Source of the DNA: Actinomycetes bacterium
GTDB lineage: Bacteria > Actinomycetota > Acidimicrobiia > Acidimicrobiales > CADCSY01
Length of the DNA stretch: 64,000 nt
Assembly (NCBI GenBank): GCA_025464025.1
Contig: JAODBP010000260.1
Span: 46,708-110,707, forward strand
Reading direction: 5' to 3'
Below the pieces are notes generated by a model. It ran no database searches. It worked only from the letters and a program-made list of their open reading frames with translations, and was not told the DNA's origin. Each line of letters opens with the position of its first letter. Position 1 is the first letter of the stretch. Positions 34,539 to 41,303 of the stretch are shown in pieces. The position numbers and the translations under genes are program-made.

Positions 34539-35462
34539 ATGCCGCGGATCGCCTTCCTGGGCCCTCTCGGGACGTTCACCGAAGAGGCCCTGCTGAGCCA
34601 GGACGACCTGGCGCGGGGCGAGCTGGTGCCCGTCTCCTCCATCCCCGAGGTCCTCGCCGTCACCGAGCGGGGCGAGGTCGATCTCGGCTTCGTGGCCATC
34701 GAGAACGCCATCGAGGGCACCGTCAACGCGTCGATCGACGCCCTCGCCTTCGACCACGACCTGCTGATCCAGCGGGAGATCGTCATCCCCATCCACCAGA
34801 ACCTGCTGGCGCCGAAGGGCATGACGCTCGACCAGATCACCGCCGTGCTCTCGATCCCGGTCGCCACCGCCCAGGTGCGGGGCTGGCTGGGTCGCAACCT
34901 GCCGGGCGTCGAGGAGCGGGCCGCGAACTCGACGGCGGAGGCGGCGCGCGTGGTGGGCGAGGGCGGCATGCCGGGCGCGGCGGCGATCGCCCCCGCGGTG
35001 GCCGCCGAGCTCTACGGGCTCGACGTGCTGGCGGCCGAGATCGAGGACCACCCCGAGAACAAGACCCGCTTCGTGGTCGTGGCCAAGGAGGGCGTGCCGG
35101 CGCCGACCGGCCACGACAAGACCACGATCGTGTGCTTCCAGACCTTCGACCGACCCGGCAGCCTGCTGGCGATCCTGCAGGAGTTCGCCGCCCGGGCCAT
35201 CAACCTGGTGAAGCTCGAGTCCCGCCCGACCAAGACCAGCCTGGGCGACTACTGCTTCGCCATCGACCTCGAGGGCCACATCGCGGATGAGCTCGTGGCC
35301 GATTGCCTGCGCGACATCAAGGCCAAGATCGCGGATGTGAAGTTCCTCGGCTCGTACCCGGCGGCCGGCGAGCACGGGGAGTCGGTGCGGCGCGACGCCG
35401 AAGTCTCGTGGCGGCGGGCCGACGAGTGGGTGCAGGGACTGCGCGACGGGATCCGGCGGTAA
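34539..35462 (+). CDS. pheA: Prephenate dehydratase
   Basis: 307 residues from the ATG at 34539. The catalytic domain (about 1-185) has FLGPLGTFTEEAL, the ENAIEGTVN loop and the catalytic TRF in ENKTRFVVV. A C-terminal ACT domain (about 195-275) with the ESRP phenylalanine-binding motif follows. It converts prephenate to phenylpyruvate with feedback inhibition by phenylalanine. It is monofunctional, without a chorismate mutase domain. Confidence 0.95.
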   Translation: MPRIAFLGPLGTFTEEALLSQDDLARGELVPVSSIPEVLAVTERGEVDLGFVAIENAIEGTVNASIDALAFDHDLLIQREIVIPIHQNLLAPKGMTLDQITAVLSIPVATAQVRGWLGRNLPGVEERAANSTAEAARVVGEGGMPGAAAIAPAVAAELYGLDVLAAEIEDHPENKTRFVVVAKEGVPAPTGHDKTTIVCFQTFDRPGSLLAILQEFAARAINLVKLESRPTKTSLGDYCFAIDLEGHIADELVADCLRDIKAKIADVKFLGSYPAAGEHGESVRRDAEVSWRRADEWVQGLRDGIRR

Positions 35463-35475
35463 CGTCGCCCCACCC

Positions 35476-35560
35476 GGAGGGGTGGCGGAGTGGACGATCG
35501 CACCGCTCTTGAAAAGCGGCGAGGCGCAAGCCTCCGCGGGTTCGAATCCCGCCCCCTCCG
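35476..35560 (+). tRNA. tRNA-Ser(TGA)
   Basis: 85 nt, no encoded CCA. Acceptor GGAGGGG (35476-35482) pairs with CCCCTCC (35553-35559). Anticodon stem CCGCT/AGCGG encloses CTTGAAA, anticodon TGA. A long variable arm (CGAGGCGCAAGCCTCCG) marks tRNA-Ser. Confidence 0.96.
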
Positions 35561-35588
35561 CTGAGCGTTATCCTGCGTGCTCCACCCG

Positions 35589-35673
35589 GGAGAGGTGCGA
35601 GAGCGGCCGAATCGGCCTCACTGCTAATGAGGTGTGGGGCAACCCACCGAGGGTTCAAATCCCTCCCTCTCCG
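35589..35673 (+). tRNA. tRNA-Ser(GCT)
   Basis: 85 nt, no encoded CCA. Acceptor GGAGAGG (35589-35595) pairs with CCTCTCC (35666-35672). Anticodon stem CCTCA/TGAGG encloses CTGCTAA, anticodon GCT. Long variable arm present. Probably co-transcribed with the preceding tRNA-Ser. Confidence 0.95.
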
Positions 35674-35675
35674 CT

Positions 35676-35705
35676 CACGGGCCGTGACCGACGTCACGGC
35701 CCGTG
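35676..35705 (+). terminator. Strong terminator after the tRNA-Ser pair
   Basis: Perfect 13-bp stem CACGGGCCGTGAC (35676-35688) / GTCACGGCCCGTG (35693-35705) with a CGAC loop, followed by a short T run in CATTGCGTTTT. Confidence 0.88.
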
Positions 35706-35855
35706 CATTGCGTTTTGATGACGGACCGTGGGTAGGGTCGCCGCCGAACCCGCCACGAACCCGGCATTCTTCGCGCCGGTCGGTGCCCCCATCTCTTCCC
35801 GGAGTGGCGTGCGGCACCGACTGCGTAGCGCGGCCGGAGCAAGGAGCCCCTCAAC
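35706..35855 (+). promoter_or_regulatory. Structured 5' leader of the Rpf-like gene, possible riboswitch
   Basis: 150 bp with a 9-bp stem GTCGGTGCC (35779-35787) / GGCACCGAC (35813-35821), then CTGCGTAGCG and an AAGGAG ribosome site before the ATG. GCCGAACCCGCC and repeated GAACCC motifs stand near the start. In many actinobacteria rpf genes are preceded by a c-di-AMP (ydaO) riboswitch with similar motifs. I cannot fold or score this one, so the class is unproven. Confidence 0.35.
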
Positions 35856-37025
35856 ATGTCCGGCAGTAGACGCGGGCGGTCCCTGACCGCCCTCGCACTC
35901 GGCACCGCGGTCGTCCTGACCTCGGTGCTCGTCCTCCCCGCAACTCCCGCCGGCGCCACCGATGGCGGCGGCAAGGTCCTCGCCCGGGGCGCAGCCCCCG
36001 ACCACGGTGGCCCTGGCGAGATCGCCAGTGCGGTCACCGGTCTGGCCGCCACGCCCTCCGGCGGCGGCTACTGGGTCCTCACCGCCGACGGCGCCGTGCG
36101 GGCCTACGGCGACGCCCTCTTCATGGGCTCGGCCGCCGGCGACCACCTGAGCGCCGTCGACCTCGCCGCCCACCCGTCGGGCAGGGGCTACTGGCTCGTG
36201 GCCGACGACGGCCGGGTTCGCACCTACGGCTACGCCCGCAACCTCGGCTCGCTCGAGGGCCGCCACCTGGCCGCCCCGATCGTCGGCATCGCCGCCACGA
36301 CCTCGGGCGACGGCTACTGGCTGGTGGCGCGCGACGGCGGCGTCTTCGCCTTCGGCGACGCCCGCTACCTCGGCGCCACCGCCGGCACGGCGCGGGCACC
36401 GGTGGCCGGCATCGCCGCCTCGCCCGACGGCCGGGGCTACTGGATCGCCGGCACCGACGGGTCGGTCTCGGCGTTCGGCTCGGCGGTCGCGGCCGGCGAC
36501 GCGGCCGGCACCCTCGCCTCGCCCGTCGTCGCCATCGACACCAGCCCGCTGCCCGGCGGCTACTGGCTGGCCACGGCCGACGGCCACGTGCGGGCCTTCG
36601 GCTCGGCGCACGACTTCGGCTCGGCCGATGTCGACGCCCCGGTCGCCGACTTCGCCGCCCGTCCGCTGGGCGACGGCTACTGGCTCGCCACCGGCGCCAC
36701 GCCGCGGTTCCGGGCCCAGAGCGCGAGCCAGGCGGTCCCCTACGAGCCGCCCGCCCCGGCCCCGGCACCCTCGTCGGGTGAGCCGTCCGACGCCGACTTC
36801 GACCGCCTGGCCCAGTGCGAGTCGGGGAGCCGGTGGAACCTGCGCTCGGGCAACGGCTACTACGGCGGCCTGCAGTTCAGCGCCTCGACGTGGCAGTCCC
36901 ACGGCGGCACCGGGCTGCCCAGCGACCACACCCGGGCCGAGCAGATCGACATCGGCCGGCGGCAGTGGCGCCAGAGCCGATGGACGGCCTGGCCGTCCTG
37001 CTCCCGCCAGCTCGGCCTGCGCTAG
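35856..37025 (+). CDS. Secreted resuscitation-promoting-factor-like transglycosylase with propeller repeats
   Basis: 389 residues, ATG with AAGGAG upstream. Signal peptide (about 1-34, ending PAGA). Residues about 55-290 are six repeats of roughly 40 residues with the pattern GIAA..GxGYWLVAxDGxVxAFGdA, a propeller-like module common in Acidimicrobiia secreted proteins. A Pro-rich linker leads to a C-terminal Rpf/transglycosylase-like domain (about 312-389) with FDRLAQCESG (catalytic Glu), YYGGLQFSASTW and RAEQIDIGRRQW. It cleaves peptidoglycan at the cell surface. The repeats probably bind wall or surface glycans (inference). Confidence 0.9.
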   Translation: MSGSRRGRSLTALALGTAVVLTSVLVLPATPAGATDGGGKVLARGAAPDHGGPGEIASAVTGLAATPSGGGYWVLTADGAVRAYGDALFMGSAAGDHLSAVDLAAHPSGRGYWLVADDGRVRTYGYARNLGSLEGRHLAAPIVGIAATTSGDGYWLVARDGGVFAFGDARYLGATAGTARAPVAGIAASPDGRGYWIAGTDGSVSAFGSAVAAGDAAGTLASPVVAIDTSPLPGGYWLATADGHVRAFGSAHDFGSADVDAPVADFAARPLGDGYWLATGATPRFRAQSASQAVPYEPPAPAPAPSSGEPSDADFDRLAQCESGSRWNLRSGNGYYGGLQFSASTWQSHGGTGLPSDHTRAEQIDIGRRQWRQSRWTAWPSCSRQLGLR

Positions 37026-37045
37026 CTGGCCACCGGTGAACGTTG

Positions 37046-37078
37046 CGACCGCCCCTTGGCCCGGCCAGGGGGCGGTCG
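37046..37078. terminator. Bidirectional hairpin terminator
   Basis: 14-bp stem CGACCGCCCCTTGG (37046-37059) / CCAGGGGGCGGTCG (37065-37078) with one G-U pair and a CCCGG loop. It lies between the convergent Rpf-like gene and the small membrane protein gene. Confidence 0.8.
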
Positions 37079-37097
37079 TCCGTGTCCGGGCGAGCGA

Positions 37098-37355
37098 TCA
37101 GGATGAAGGCGGGCCTTGGCGCTTGACCGGCCGGGCGGCGTCGATGATCGGCCACGCCAGCACCAGCAGCACCACGGCGAGCACCACGTAGGCGACCCGG
37201 AAGAGCGGCCCGGCGGTGCTGAACAGCGCGCCCTCGACCAGCTTCACCACGGCGATGCCGACGCCGGCCACGGCCACCACGGCGAGGACCCGCAGCACCG
37301 GGCGCAGGGCCGGGCCGAGCTGGCGGGCGAGCCAGCGGAGGAGGAGGCGCCGCAC
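37098..37355 (-). CDS. Small two-helix membrane protein
   Basis: 85 residues from a GTG at 37355. A basic amphipathic N-terminus (RRLLLRWLARQLG) is followed by two hydrophobic helices (VLRVLAVVAVAGVGIAVVKL and RVAYVVLAVVLLVLAWPII) and a short basic tail. It follows the J-domain gene by 13 bp on the same strand, so the two probably form an operon. Function unknown. Confidence 0.65.
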   Translation of the reverse strand: MRRLLLRWLARQLGPALRPVLRVLAVVAVAGVGIAVVKLVEGALFSTAGPLFRVAYVVLAVVLLVLAWPIIDAARPVKRQGPPSS

Positions 37356-37368
37356 GGGCGCACCGTAC

Positions 37369-37680
37369 TCAGGCCGCGACGTCGGCGATGCGGCCCCGGG
37401 CCGGCGCGTCGGCCAGGGCGACGTCCCACTGGGTGCGGGTGCGGTAGCGCACGACCTCGGTCGACGGCGGGGGCGGGGCGAAGTTGCGAGCGGCGGCGAG
37501 CAGCACGTCGTAGGCGGCGTTGGCCACGGCCATGGCGGCGTGGGCTGCTTCGCGGACCGAGACCGGTGCGTCGACCAGCCGGTCCGGGTGCTGCCGGCGG
37601 CAGATCTCCCGGTAGGCGGCCTTGATCTCGTCGAGCGAGGCGTCCTCGGACACCCCCAGCACGTCCCACGGCGACAGCAC
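37369..37680 (-). CDS. Minimal J-domain protein
   Basis: 103 residues, GTG start. An N-terminal J domain (about 1-65) has PWDVLGVSEDASLDEIKAAYREICRRQHPDRL with an intact HPD loop, which stimulates Hsp70 ATPase activity. No Gly/Phe or zinc region is present, so it is not a full DnaJ. The C-terminal 40 residues are unrecognised. A membrane protein encoded next to it may bring DnaK to the membrane (inference). Confidence 0.85.
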   Translation of the reverse strand: MLSPWDVLGVSEDASLDEIKAAYREICRRQHPDRLVDAPVSVREAAHAAMAVANAAYDVLLAAARNFAPPPPSTEVVRYRTRTQWDVALADAPARGRIADVAA

Positions 37681-37769
37681 ACCGAAGGGTTCGCCGCACG
37701 ATCCGTGCGTTCCTGCCGGCGGCTGAGGGCTCGGTCAGCGCCGTCGCCTACACTGTCCCAGCTTCACCA

Positions 37770-37845
37770 GCGCTCGTAGCTCAACGGATAGAGCATCTGA
37801 CTACGGATCAGAAGGTTGGGGGTTCGAATCCCTCCGAGCGCGCCA
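37770..37845 (+). tRNA. tRNA-Arg(ACG), target of the integrated element
   Basis: 76 nt including CCA. Acceptor GCGCTCG (37770-37776) pairs with CGAGCGC (37835-37841). Anticodon stem TCTGA/TCAGA encloses CTACGGA, anticodon ACG. The 3' 44 nt up to 37843 are repeated at 41251-41294. The last two bases of the encoded CCA come from the element side, since the matching right-hand copy reads GCTCTACC. Confidence 0.96.
37800..37843 (+). repeat. attL, 44-bp direct repeat in tRNA-Arg
   Basis: ACTACGGATCAGAAGGTTGG continuing to GCGC at 37843; identical to 41251-41294. It forms the 3' half of the intact tRNA gene. Confidence 0.93.
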
Positions 37846-37900
37846 GACAAGTTCAGTTCAGAGGCACTTTTGCTCCGGCCCCTCGACGGTCGGATCACCC

Positions 37901-37933
37901 CGTGAGAACATTTTGAGAACCAAACCGGTTCTC
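37901..37933 (+). promoter_or_regulatory. GAGAAC half-site cluster near the left end of the element
   Basis: 33 bp from CGTGAGAAC, then GAGAACC (37915-37921) with its inverted partner GGTTCTC (37927-37933). A 33-bp relative occurs at 41101-41133 near the other end. It precedes the AGGAG/ATG of the chimeric integrase-like gene. Likely an arm-type recombinase site or a repressor/excisionase site. Confidence 0.6.
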
Positions 37934-37943
37934 AGGAGCTCCC

Positions 37944-38459
37944 ATGGCGGCACGGCCTGAAGGCGTCTACGCCGACGGAAAAGGCGGCTGGTACTTCAAG
38001 GCCACCGTCGGCACCGACCCGCTGACCGGCAAGCGCGTCCAGGTCACCAAGCGCGGCTTCCGCTCCGCGACCCGCCTATTTGGCGAGAGTGGCACGACGG
38101 CCGAGGCCGTGACTGCCCGGCTCGGCATCGTTCCATCCAAGTCGTTTGAGGCCGGTACCCGCACCGGACCTCGCTGTCCCGCTCGCGAGCAGTCCGGATG
38201 GCTCCTTTCCTCCAGCGAGCAGATCGAGGACGGCGTTGAGCTTGAGGAACAGCTTGAACGCCTTCTCGCTGTGCTCGAACCGGTCGGCAAGGAGCTGTGG
38301 TCTCTTGTCGATGAGGGCTGTTGGGCGAACTGGTGGTGCTTCGTCGAATCGTCTGCCATGGAGCACGCCACCGAACTACCCCGCGAACTGTTGACGCGTT
38401 TGCTTGGTCTTCCTGGCGATCTGTGGATTGATGTCGGCGAGGGCGAAGCCGAGGACTAG
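37944..38459 (+). CDS. Chimera: integrase N-terminal arm fused in frame to a DUF4279-like domain
   Basis: 171 residues, ATG with AGGAG upstream. Residues 1 to about 44 (GVYADGKGGWYFKATVG, then DPLTGKRVQVTKRGF) match the arm-binding start of actinophage-type tyrosine recombinases. From about residue 45 the sequence changes to a DUF4279-like domain: RLFGESGTTAEAVTARLGIVPS, SGWLLSS, ELEEQLERLLAVLEPVGKELW. The usual SAM-like and catalytic integrase domains are missing. A deletion or recombination seems to have replaced them while keeping the frame and translation signals. DUF4279 proteins are often found with immunity or toxin loci; their function is unknown. Confidence 0.75.
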   Translation: MAARPEGVYADGKGGWYFKATVGTDPLTGKRVQVTKRGFRSATRLFGESGTTAEAVTARLGIVPSKSFEAGTRTGPRCPAREQSGWLLSSSEQIEDGVELEEQLERLLAVLEPVGKELWSLVDEGCWANWWCFVESSAMEHATELPRELLTRLLGLPGDLWIDVGEGEAED

Positions 38460-38496
38460 CGAGTCGGCGTCTTGTGACGCGGCTTGCTCCGTAGAG

Positions 38497-39312
38497 TCAT
38501 CTCCGGCCAGAACACGCTTGGATGGCGTCATCGAGAACCGACGGCCGGGGGTCGTTGTCTTGCCAGCCGGCCTCCTTCAGGCGCAGGAGCGCCGGGAGTG
38601 CTTCGGGAGCGCTGAGCTCAGCGGCGGCTTCGACGACGAGATTGCCGGGTTCGTCATCGAGGCGGGCGAGTAGGACCGGGAGCGTTCGTAGGTCATGCCG
38701 CCGGGCCAAGCCCACCAACGCCTCACCCGCGGTGTCGCCTTCCTCGTCGGTCAAGCGAGCGGCGAGGGCTTGACGGATGGCGGCGTTGTCCACTTCGAGC
38801 TGGGAGCCGAGCCCGAACGTCGCCCAATCGCGAACCTCAGCGTCCGGGTCCGCGGTCAGACAAATGAGCGCGCGCACAGCGTCCTCCGCCGGCGGGTCGC
38901 CCGCAACCGATGGCAGTGCTGCGGCCACGTCGAATCGGATCTCGTCAGAGGGATGTCCGGCGTGGCGCAGCACCGCAGGAAGCCCTCGTTCGTCGCGGAT
39001 GTGGCTCAGCGCGGCGATGGCTGCATCCAGGACCTCGAGATGGTCGTCCTCACACGCGCCGATTACGATCGGCAGGGTTTCCTCGAGGAATGGTCGGTCG
39101 GCGTCGTAGCCGATCTGGCCGAGCACATCGAGGGCGACAGTTCGTTCAGCGGGCTTCGGTGACGCGGCAAGGCGACATACGACGTCAAATGTCGAGCGGT
39201 CGGTGCGACGGTGGAGGTCACGCAGGATTGCCCAGCGCTCGTCGGCATCCCGGTCCTCAATGGCCGCGGCTCGCAGGAGTGCGTCGAGGGCGTCTGGATC
39301 GTTGACAACCAC
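38497..39312 (-). CDS. HEAT-repeat protein
   Basis: 271 residues, GTG start. Tandem alpha-helical repeats of about 30 residues run from about 50 to 260 (for example ERTVALDVLGQIGYD, LDAAIAALSHIRDERGLPAVLRHAG, VRALICLTADPDAEVRDWATFGLGS). No enzymatic motif is present. HEAT proteins of this kind bind partner proteins or act as phycobilin-lyase-like scaffolds; many are island cargo. The direction is opposite to the chimeric gene. Confidence 0.82.
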   Translation of the reverse strand: MVVNDPDALDALLRAAAIEDRDADERWAILRDLHRRTDRSTFDVVCRLAASPKPAERTVALDVLGQIGYDADRPFLEETLPIVIGACEDDHLEVLDAAIAALSHIRDERGLPAVLRHAGHPSDEIRFDVAAALPSVAGDPPAEDAVRALICLTADPDAEVRDWATFGLGSQLEVDNAAIRQALAARLTDEEGDTAGEALVGLARRHDLRTLPVLLARLDDEPGNLVVEAAAELSAPEALPALLRLKEAGWQDNDPRPSVLDDAIQACSGRR

Positions 39313-39353
39313 CGGCTCAGCGTAGGAGTTGGAGCGCGGCGGCGATCGTGAAA

Positions 39354-40025
39354 TCAGCCGAGAGCGAGGCCGTGCAGCTGGAGCGCGGAGGCGAGATCAG
39401 AATCACGCTCGTCGAACTCCCCGATCTCGGTGAGGTTCGGGGAGGTGGGCTCGAAGATGGCCCAGTTCGTGAGATCGTCACCGTGCTTCGAGCGGTACGC
39501 GATGCCGTTCCACTGGCGTGCTCCGTCGATAGATCGGTCGAAGACATACCGCGAGATGTCCTGAGTGAAGGCGCGCGGCGCTGTCAATCGGATGGCCGCC
39601 GCGTCGAGGTCGTGTAGGCCGTGGTGCACGACCCGAGCGGCCAGTTCGGTTCGAAGCTCGGCGATCGTCTGGTGATGGCCGATGTCGACGTAGTCACCGA
39701 CGAGGGCGCCGGCGCCGACGCGGCGAACGCCGATCCACTCGCGTGGCACTACCCCAGCCGGTGGCGGTTCGTGATCCCCGTCGTCGCCGACGATCTTCTC
39801 GAGCTCGGCGATGACCTCAGGGTCGGGGCGGAAGTACGCCAGGCATTCCACGAACGTGGCGAGGCGCTGGGTCGATGCGTAGAGCACTCGGTAGATGCCC
39901 TGCGGATCGTCGAACCGATTGCCGAACGTTCCATCGATCTCGGCCGAGGCCCAGTCAGGCCACGCCCAGGGGTCGGGGCGACGTCCGAGCCGAAACACGG
40001 TGTCGGGTGTGTCGGCCTGCTTCAC
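39354..40025 (-). CDS. RES-domain toxin
   Basis: 223 residues, GTG start overlapping the antitoxin stop (GTGA). RES features: an N-terminal FRLGR, then NRFDDPQGIYRVLYAS with the conserved Arg and Tyr, FVECLAYFRP with the conserved Glu, and a later Ser-containing RSKHGDDLTNWAIF. RES toxins such as MbcT and ParT degrade or modify NAD+ or related targets. Coupled directly behind a DUF2384-type antitoxin, as expected. Element cargo that may stabilise the island. Confidence 0.88.
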   Translation of the reverse strand: MKQADTPDTVFRLGRRPDPWAWPDWASAEIDGTFGNRFDDPQGIYRVLYASTQRLATFVECLAYFRPDPEVIAELEKIVGDDGDHEPPPAGVVPREWIGVRRVGAGALVGDYVDIGHHQTIAELRTELAARVVHHGLHDLDAAAIRLTAPRAFTQDISRYVFDRSIDGARQWNGIAYRSKHGDDLTNWAIFEPTSPNLTEIGEFDERDSDLASALQLHGLALG

Positions 40026-40417
40026 CCTCCGACGAGAAACGCTCGCGCCGCTGCGAGTACCGATGCTCCGACCTCATCGAGGTCGCCCTCGCGCAGCAGG
40101 CGAGCTGGCGATCGGTCGTCGAGGTGCGGGTTGAGGCCCTGAAACCACGCCTGCACCACGGTTGGCGCGTCGTGCTCGCTGAGGAGCAGCGCGACCTGGA
40201 GGGCGAAGCGGAGGCGATCCTCGACTTCACCTGACTTCACCTCTCGTGTCCCATCAGCCCACTGATGGACAGCCCGCGTCTCGCGGACACCTCCGATGTA
40301 GGCGACAAGTCGAGGAGTGAGTAGGTCTCGCAGCTCCGTCACGGCGGGTCCGAACGGAGCCCGCATCGCGTGCTCATGGGCCCGCAGCTCCGGACGGCTC
40401 ATCGTTGTACCGGCCAT
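40022..40417 (-). CDS. Xre/MbcA/ParS-type antitoxin (DUF2384 domain)
   Basis: 131 residues, ATG at 40417. The C-terminal half has LLSEHDAPTVVQAWFQGLNPHLDDRSPARLLREGD, the toxin-binding domain that plugs the RES active site. The N-terminal half is helical and probably binds DNA, giving autoregulation. It is first in the operon with the RES toxin. An inverted repeat spans its start codon. Confidence 0.87.
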   Translation of the reverse strand: MAGTTMSRPELRAHEHAMRAPFGPAVTELRDLLTPRLVAYIGGVRETRAVHQWADGTREVKSGEVEDRLRFALQVALLLSEHDAPTVVQAWFQGLNPHLDDRSPARLLREGDLDEVGASVLAAARAFLVGG

Positions 40418-40458
40418 GGCACAACGATACCCATGGAGTAATCACATAGCAATCACAT
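40401..40458 (-). promoter_or_regulatory. Candidate autoregulatory region of the RES/Xre operon
   Basis: An inverted repeat ATCGTTGT (40401-40408) / ACAACGAT (40421-40428) brackets the antitoxin ATG. Upstream, AATCACAT occurs at 40440-40447 and again at 40451-40458, one helical turn apart. Both are typical operator geometries for antitoxin binding; which one is used is not known. Confidence 0.5.
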
Positions 40459-40478
40459 GCTGTAAACCAGCAAAATGC

Positions 40479-41039
40479 CTAACAGCTCTCGTCAGGCTCG
40501 ATCCGGAAAACGAGCCTCTGCGACGACGGCGGGGCGATGCCCTTGAGCGACGACCCGTAGACGATGCCTTCGTCGCTGATCCCATTGGCGTCGGCATACG
40601 CCCGGAACCGGGCGTCGGTGCCAAGCCACACGCGATCGCCATGACCCTTGCCGACGTAGCTCACCCACTCAGCCAGGTAGTCATTCGCCCTCGGGGGGCC
40701 CAACGTGAATCCTGCGGAGCGAACGTGACGAGCGAGCATCGCCACTGCCTGCGTCTCAGAGGGAGCGTGCACGTCGAGGATGACGAAGCGAGTCTCGTAT
40801 TTCGGCTCAGGTCCCGCGTAGTTGCAACCGGTGTATTGGTCGGCCGCAACGCCTACGCCGGCGGGCCAGGGCTGAAGCGGTGAGAGGCTCGCGTGGTCTG
40901 GCGCCGGAAAGATGGAGCGCAGGACCACCACGGCAAGCCCGACGAGTCCGATGGCAACAGCCATGACGGCTCCCACGCGTCGCCGAAGGCGCCAGACGTG
41001 AGGCTTGGGTCCCTCCGCCGTTCGCCTCACAACGGACAT
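40479..41039 (-). CDS. Membrane-anchored hypothetical protein
   Basis: 186 residues, ATG start. A basic N-terminus precedes one transmembrane helix (about 24-46). The extracytoplasmic part (about 50-186) has two cysteines (TGCNY and the C-terminal DESC) that could form a disulfide. It includes the alpha/beta-like stretches ETRFVILDVHAPSETQAVAMLARHVRSAGF and RARFRAYADANG-like segments. No family recognised. Located in the element, 61 bp from the antitoxin start, on the same strand. Confidence 0.65.
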   Translation of the reverse strand: MSVVRRTAEGPKPHVWRLRRRVGAVMAVAIGLVGLAVVVLRSIFPAPDHASLSPLQPWPAGVGVAADQYTGCNYAGPEPKYETRFVILDVHAPSETQAVAMLARHVRSAGFTLGPPRANDYLAEWVSYVGKGHGDRVWLGTDARFRAYADANGISDEGIVYGSSLKGIAPPSSQRLVFRIEPDESC

Positions 41040-41100
41040 CTTCCACCGATGGCAGATAGCCGGTCCAGGCGAACCATTCCGCCCGAGTCAGATTGCATGC

Positions 41101-41133
41101 CGTGAGAACCGTCGTGAGAACCATTCCGTTCTC
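41101..41133 (+). promoter_or_regulatory. GAGAAC half-site cluster near the right end of the element
   Basis: 33 bp from CGTGAGAAC, then GAGAACC (41116-41122) and GTTCTC (41128-41133). It has the same overall span and order as 37901-37933. The remaining 117 bp to attR holds no gene that I can support. Confidence 0.55.
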
Positions 41134-41250
41134 ATGGCTGTTGACGGCGGTCACCACCGGTCACTCCCGTCGCCGCGAAAGCGCTGGTCAGGGACCGTAA
41201 ACGGCACTGGCGGGCACTGGGTGAAACTACAGGAAAGTCACTCTGGCAGA

Positions 41251-41294
41251 ACTACGGATCAGAAGGTTGGGGGTTCGAATCCCTCCGAGCGCGC
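41251..41294 (+). repeat. attR, 44-bp direct repeat
   Basis: Identical to 37800-37843. It is only the 3' half of the tRNA and cannot fold as one. It ends 9 bp before the stop codon of the DMFase-like gene. Confidence 0.93.
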
Positions 41295-41303
41295 TCTACC
41301 TCC

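Larger units (their letters stand above)
37800..41294. mobile_element. tRNA-Arg-integrated 3.45 kb element without a complete integrase
   Basis: It is bounded by 44-bp perfect direct repeats that overlap the tRNA-Arg anticodon loop and 3' end, the standard footprint of tyrosine-recombinase integration. Inside are an integrase-N-terminus/DUF4279 chimera, a HEAT-repeat gene, a RES/Xre toxin-antitoxin pair and a membrane-anchored unknown gene. The interior is visibly less GC-rich than the flanks. No catalytic recombinase domain, replication gene or excisionase is seen, so it is either a decayed island or a satellite mobilised in trans. Confidence 0.88.

Noticed and set aside
37846..41250. Prophage or ICE
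   Set aside because: No capsid, terminase, relaxase, replication or catalytic integrase gene is visible in the 3.4 kb interior.
41251..41294. Possible second tRNA-Arg gene
   Set aside because: Only the 3' 44 nt are present; no acceptor 5' strand or D arm. It is the attR duplication.
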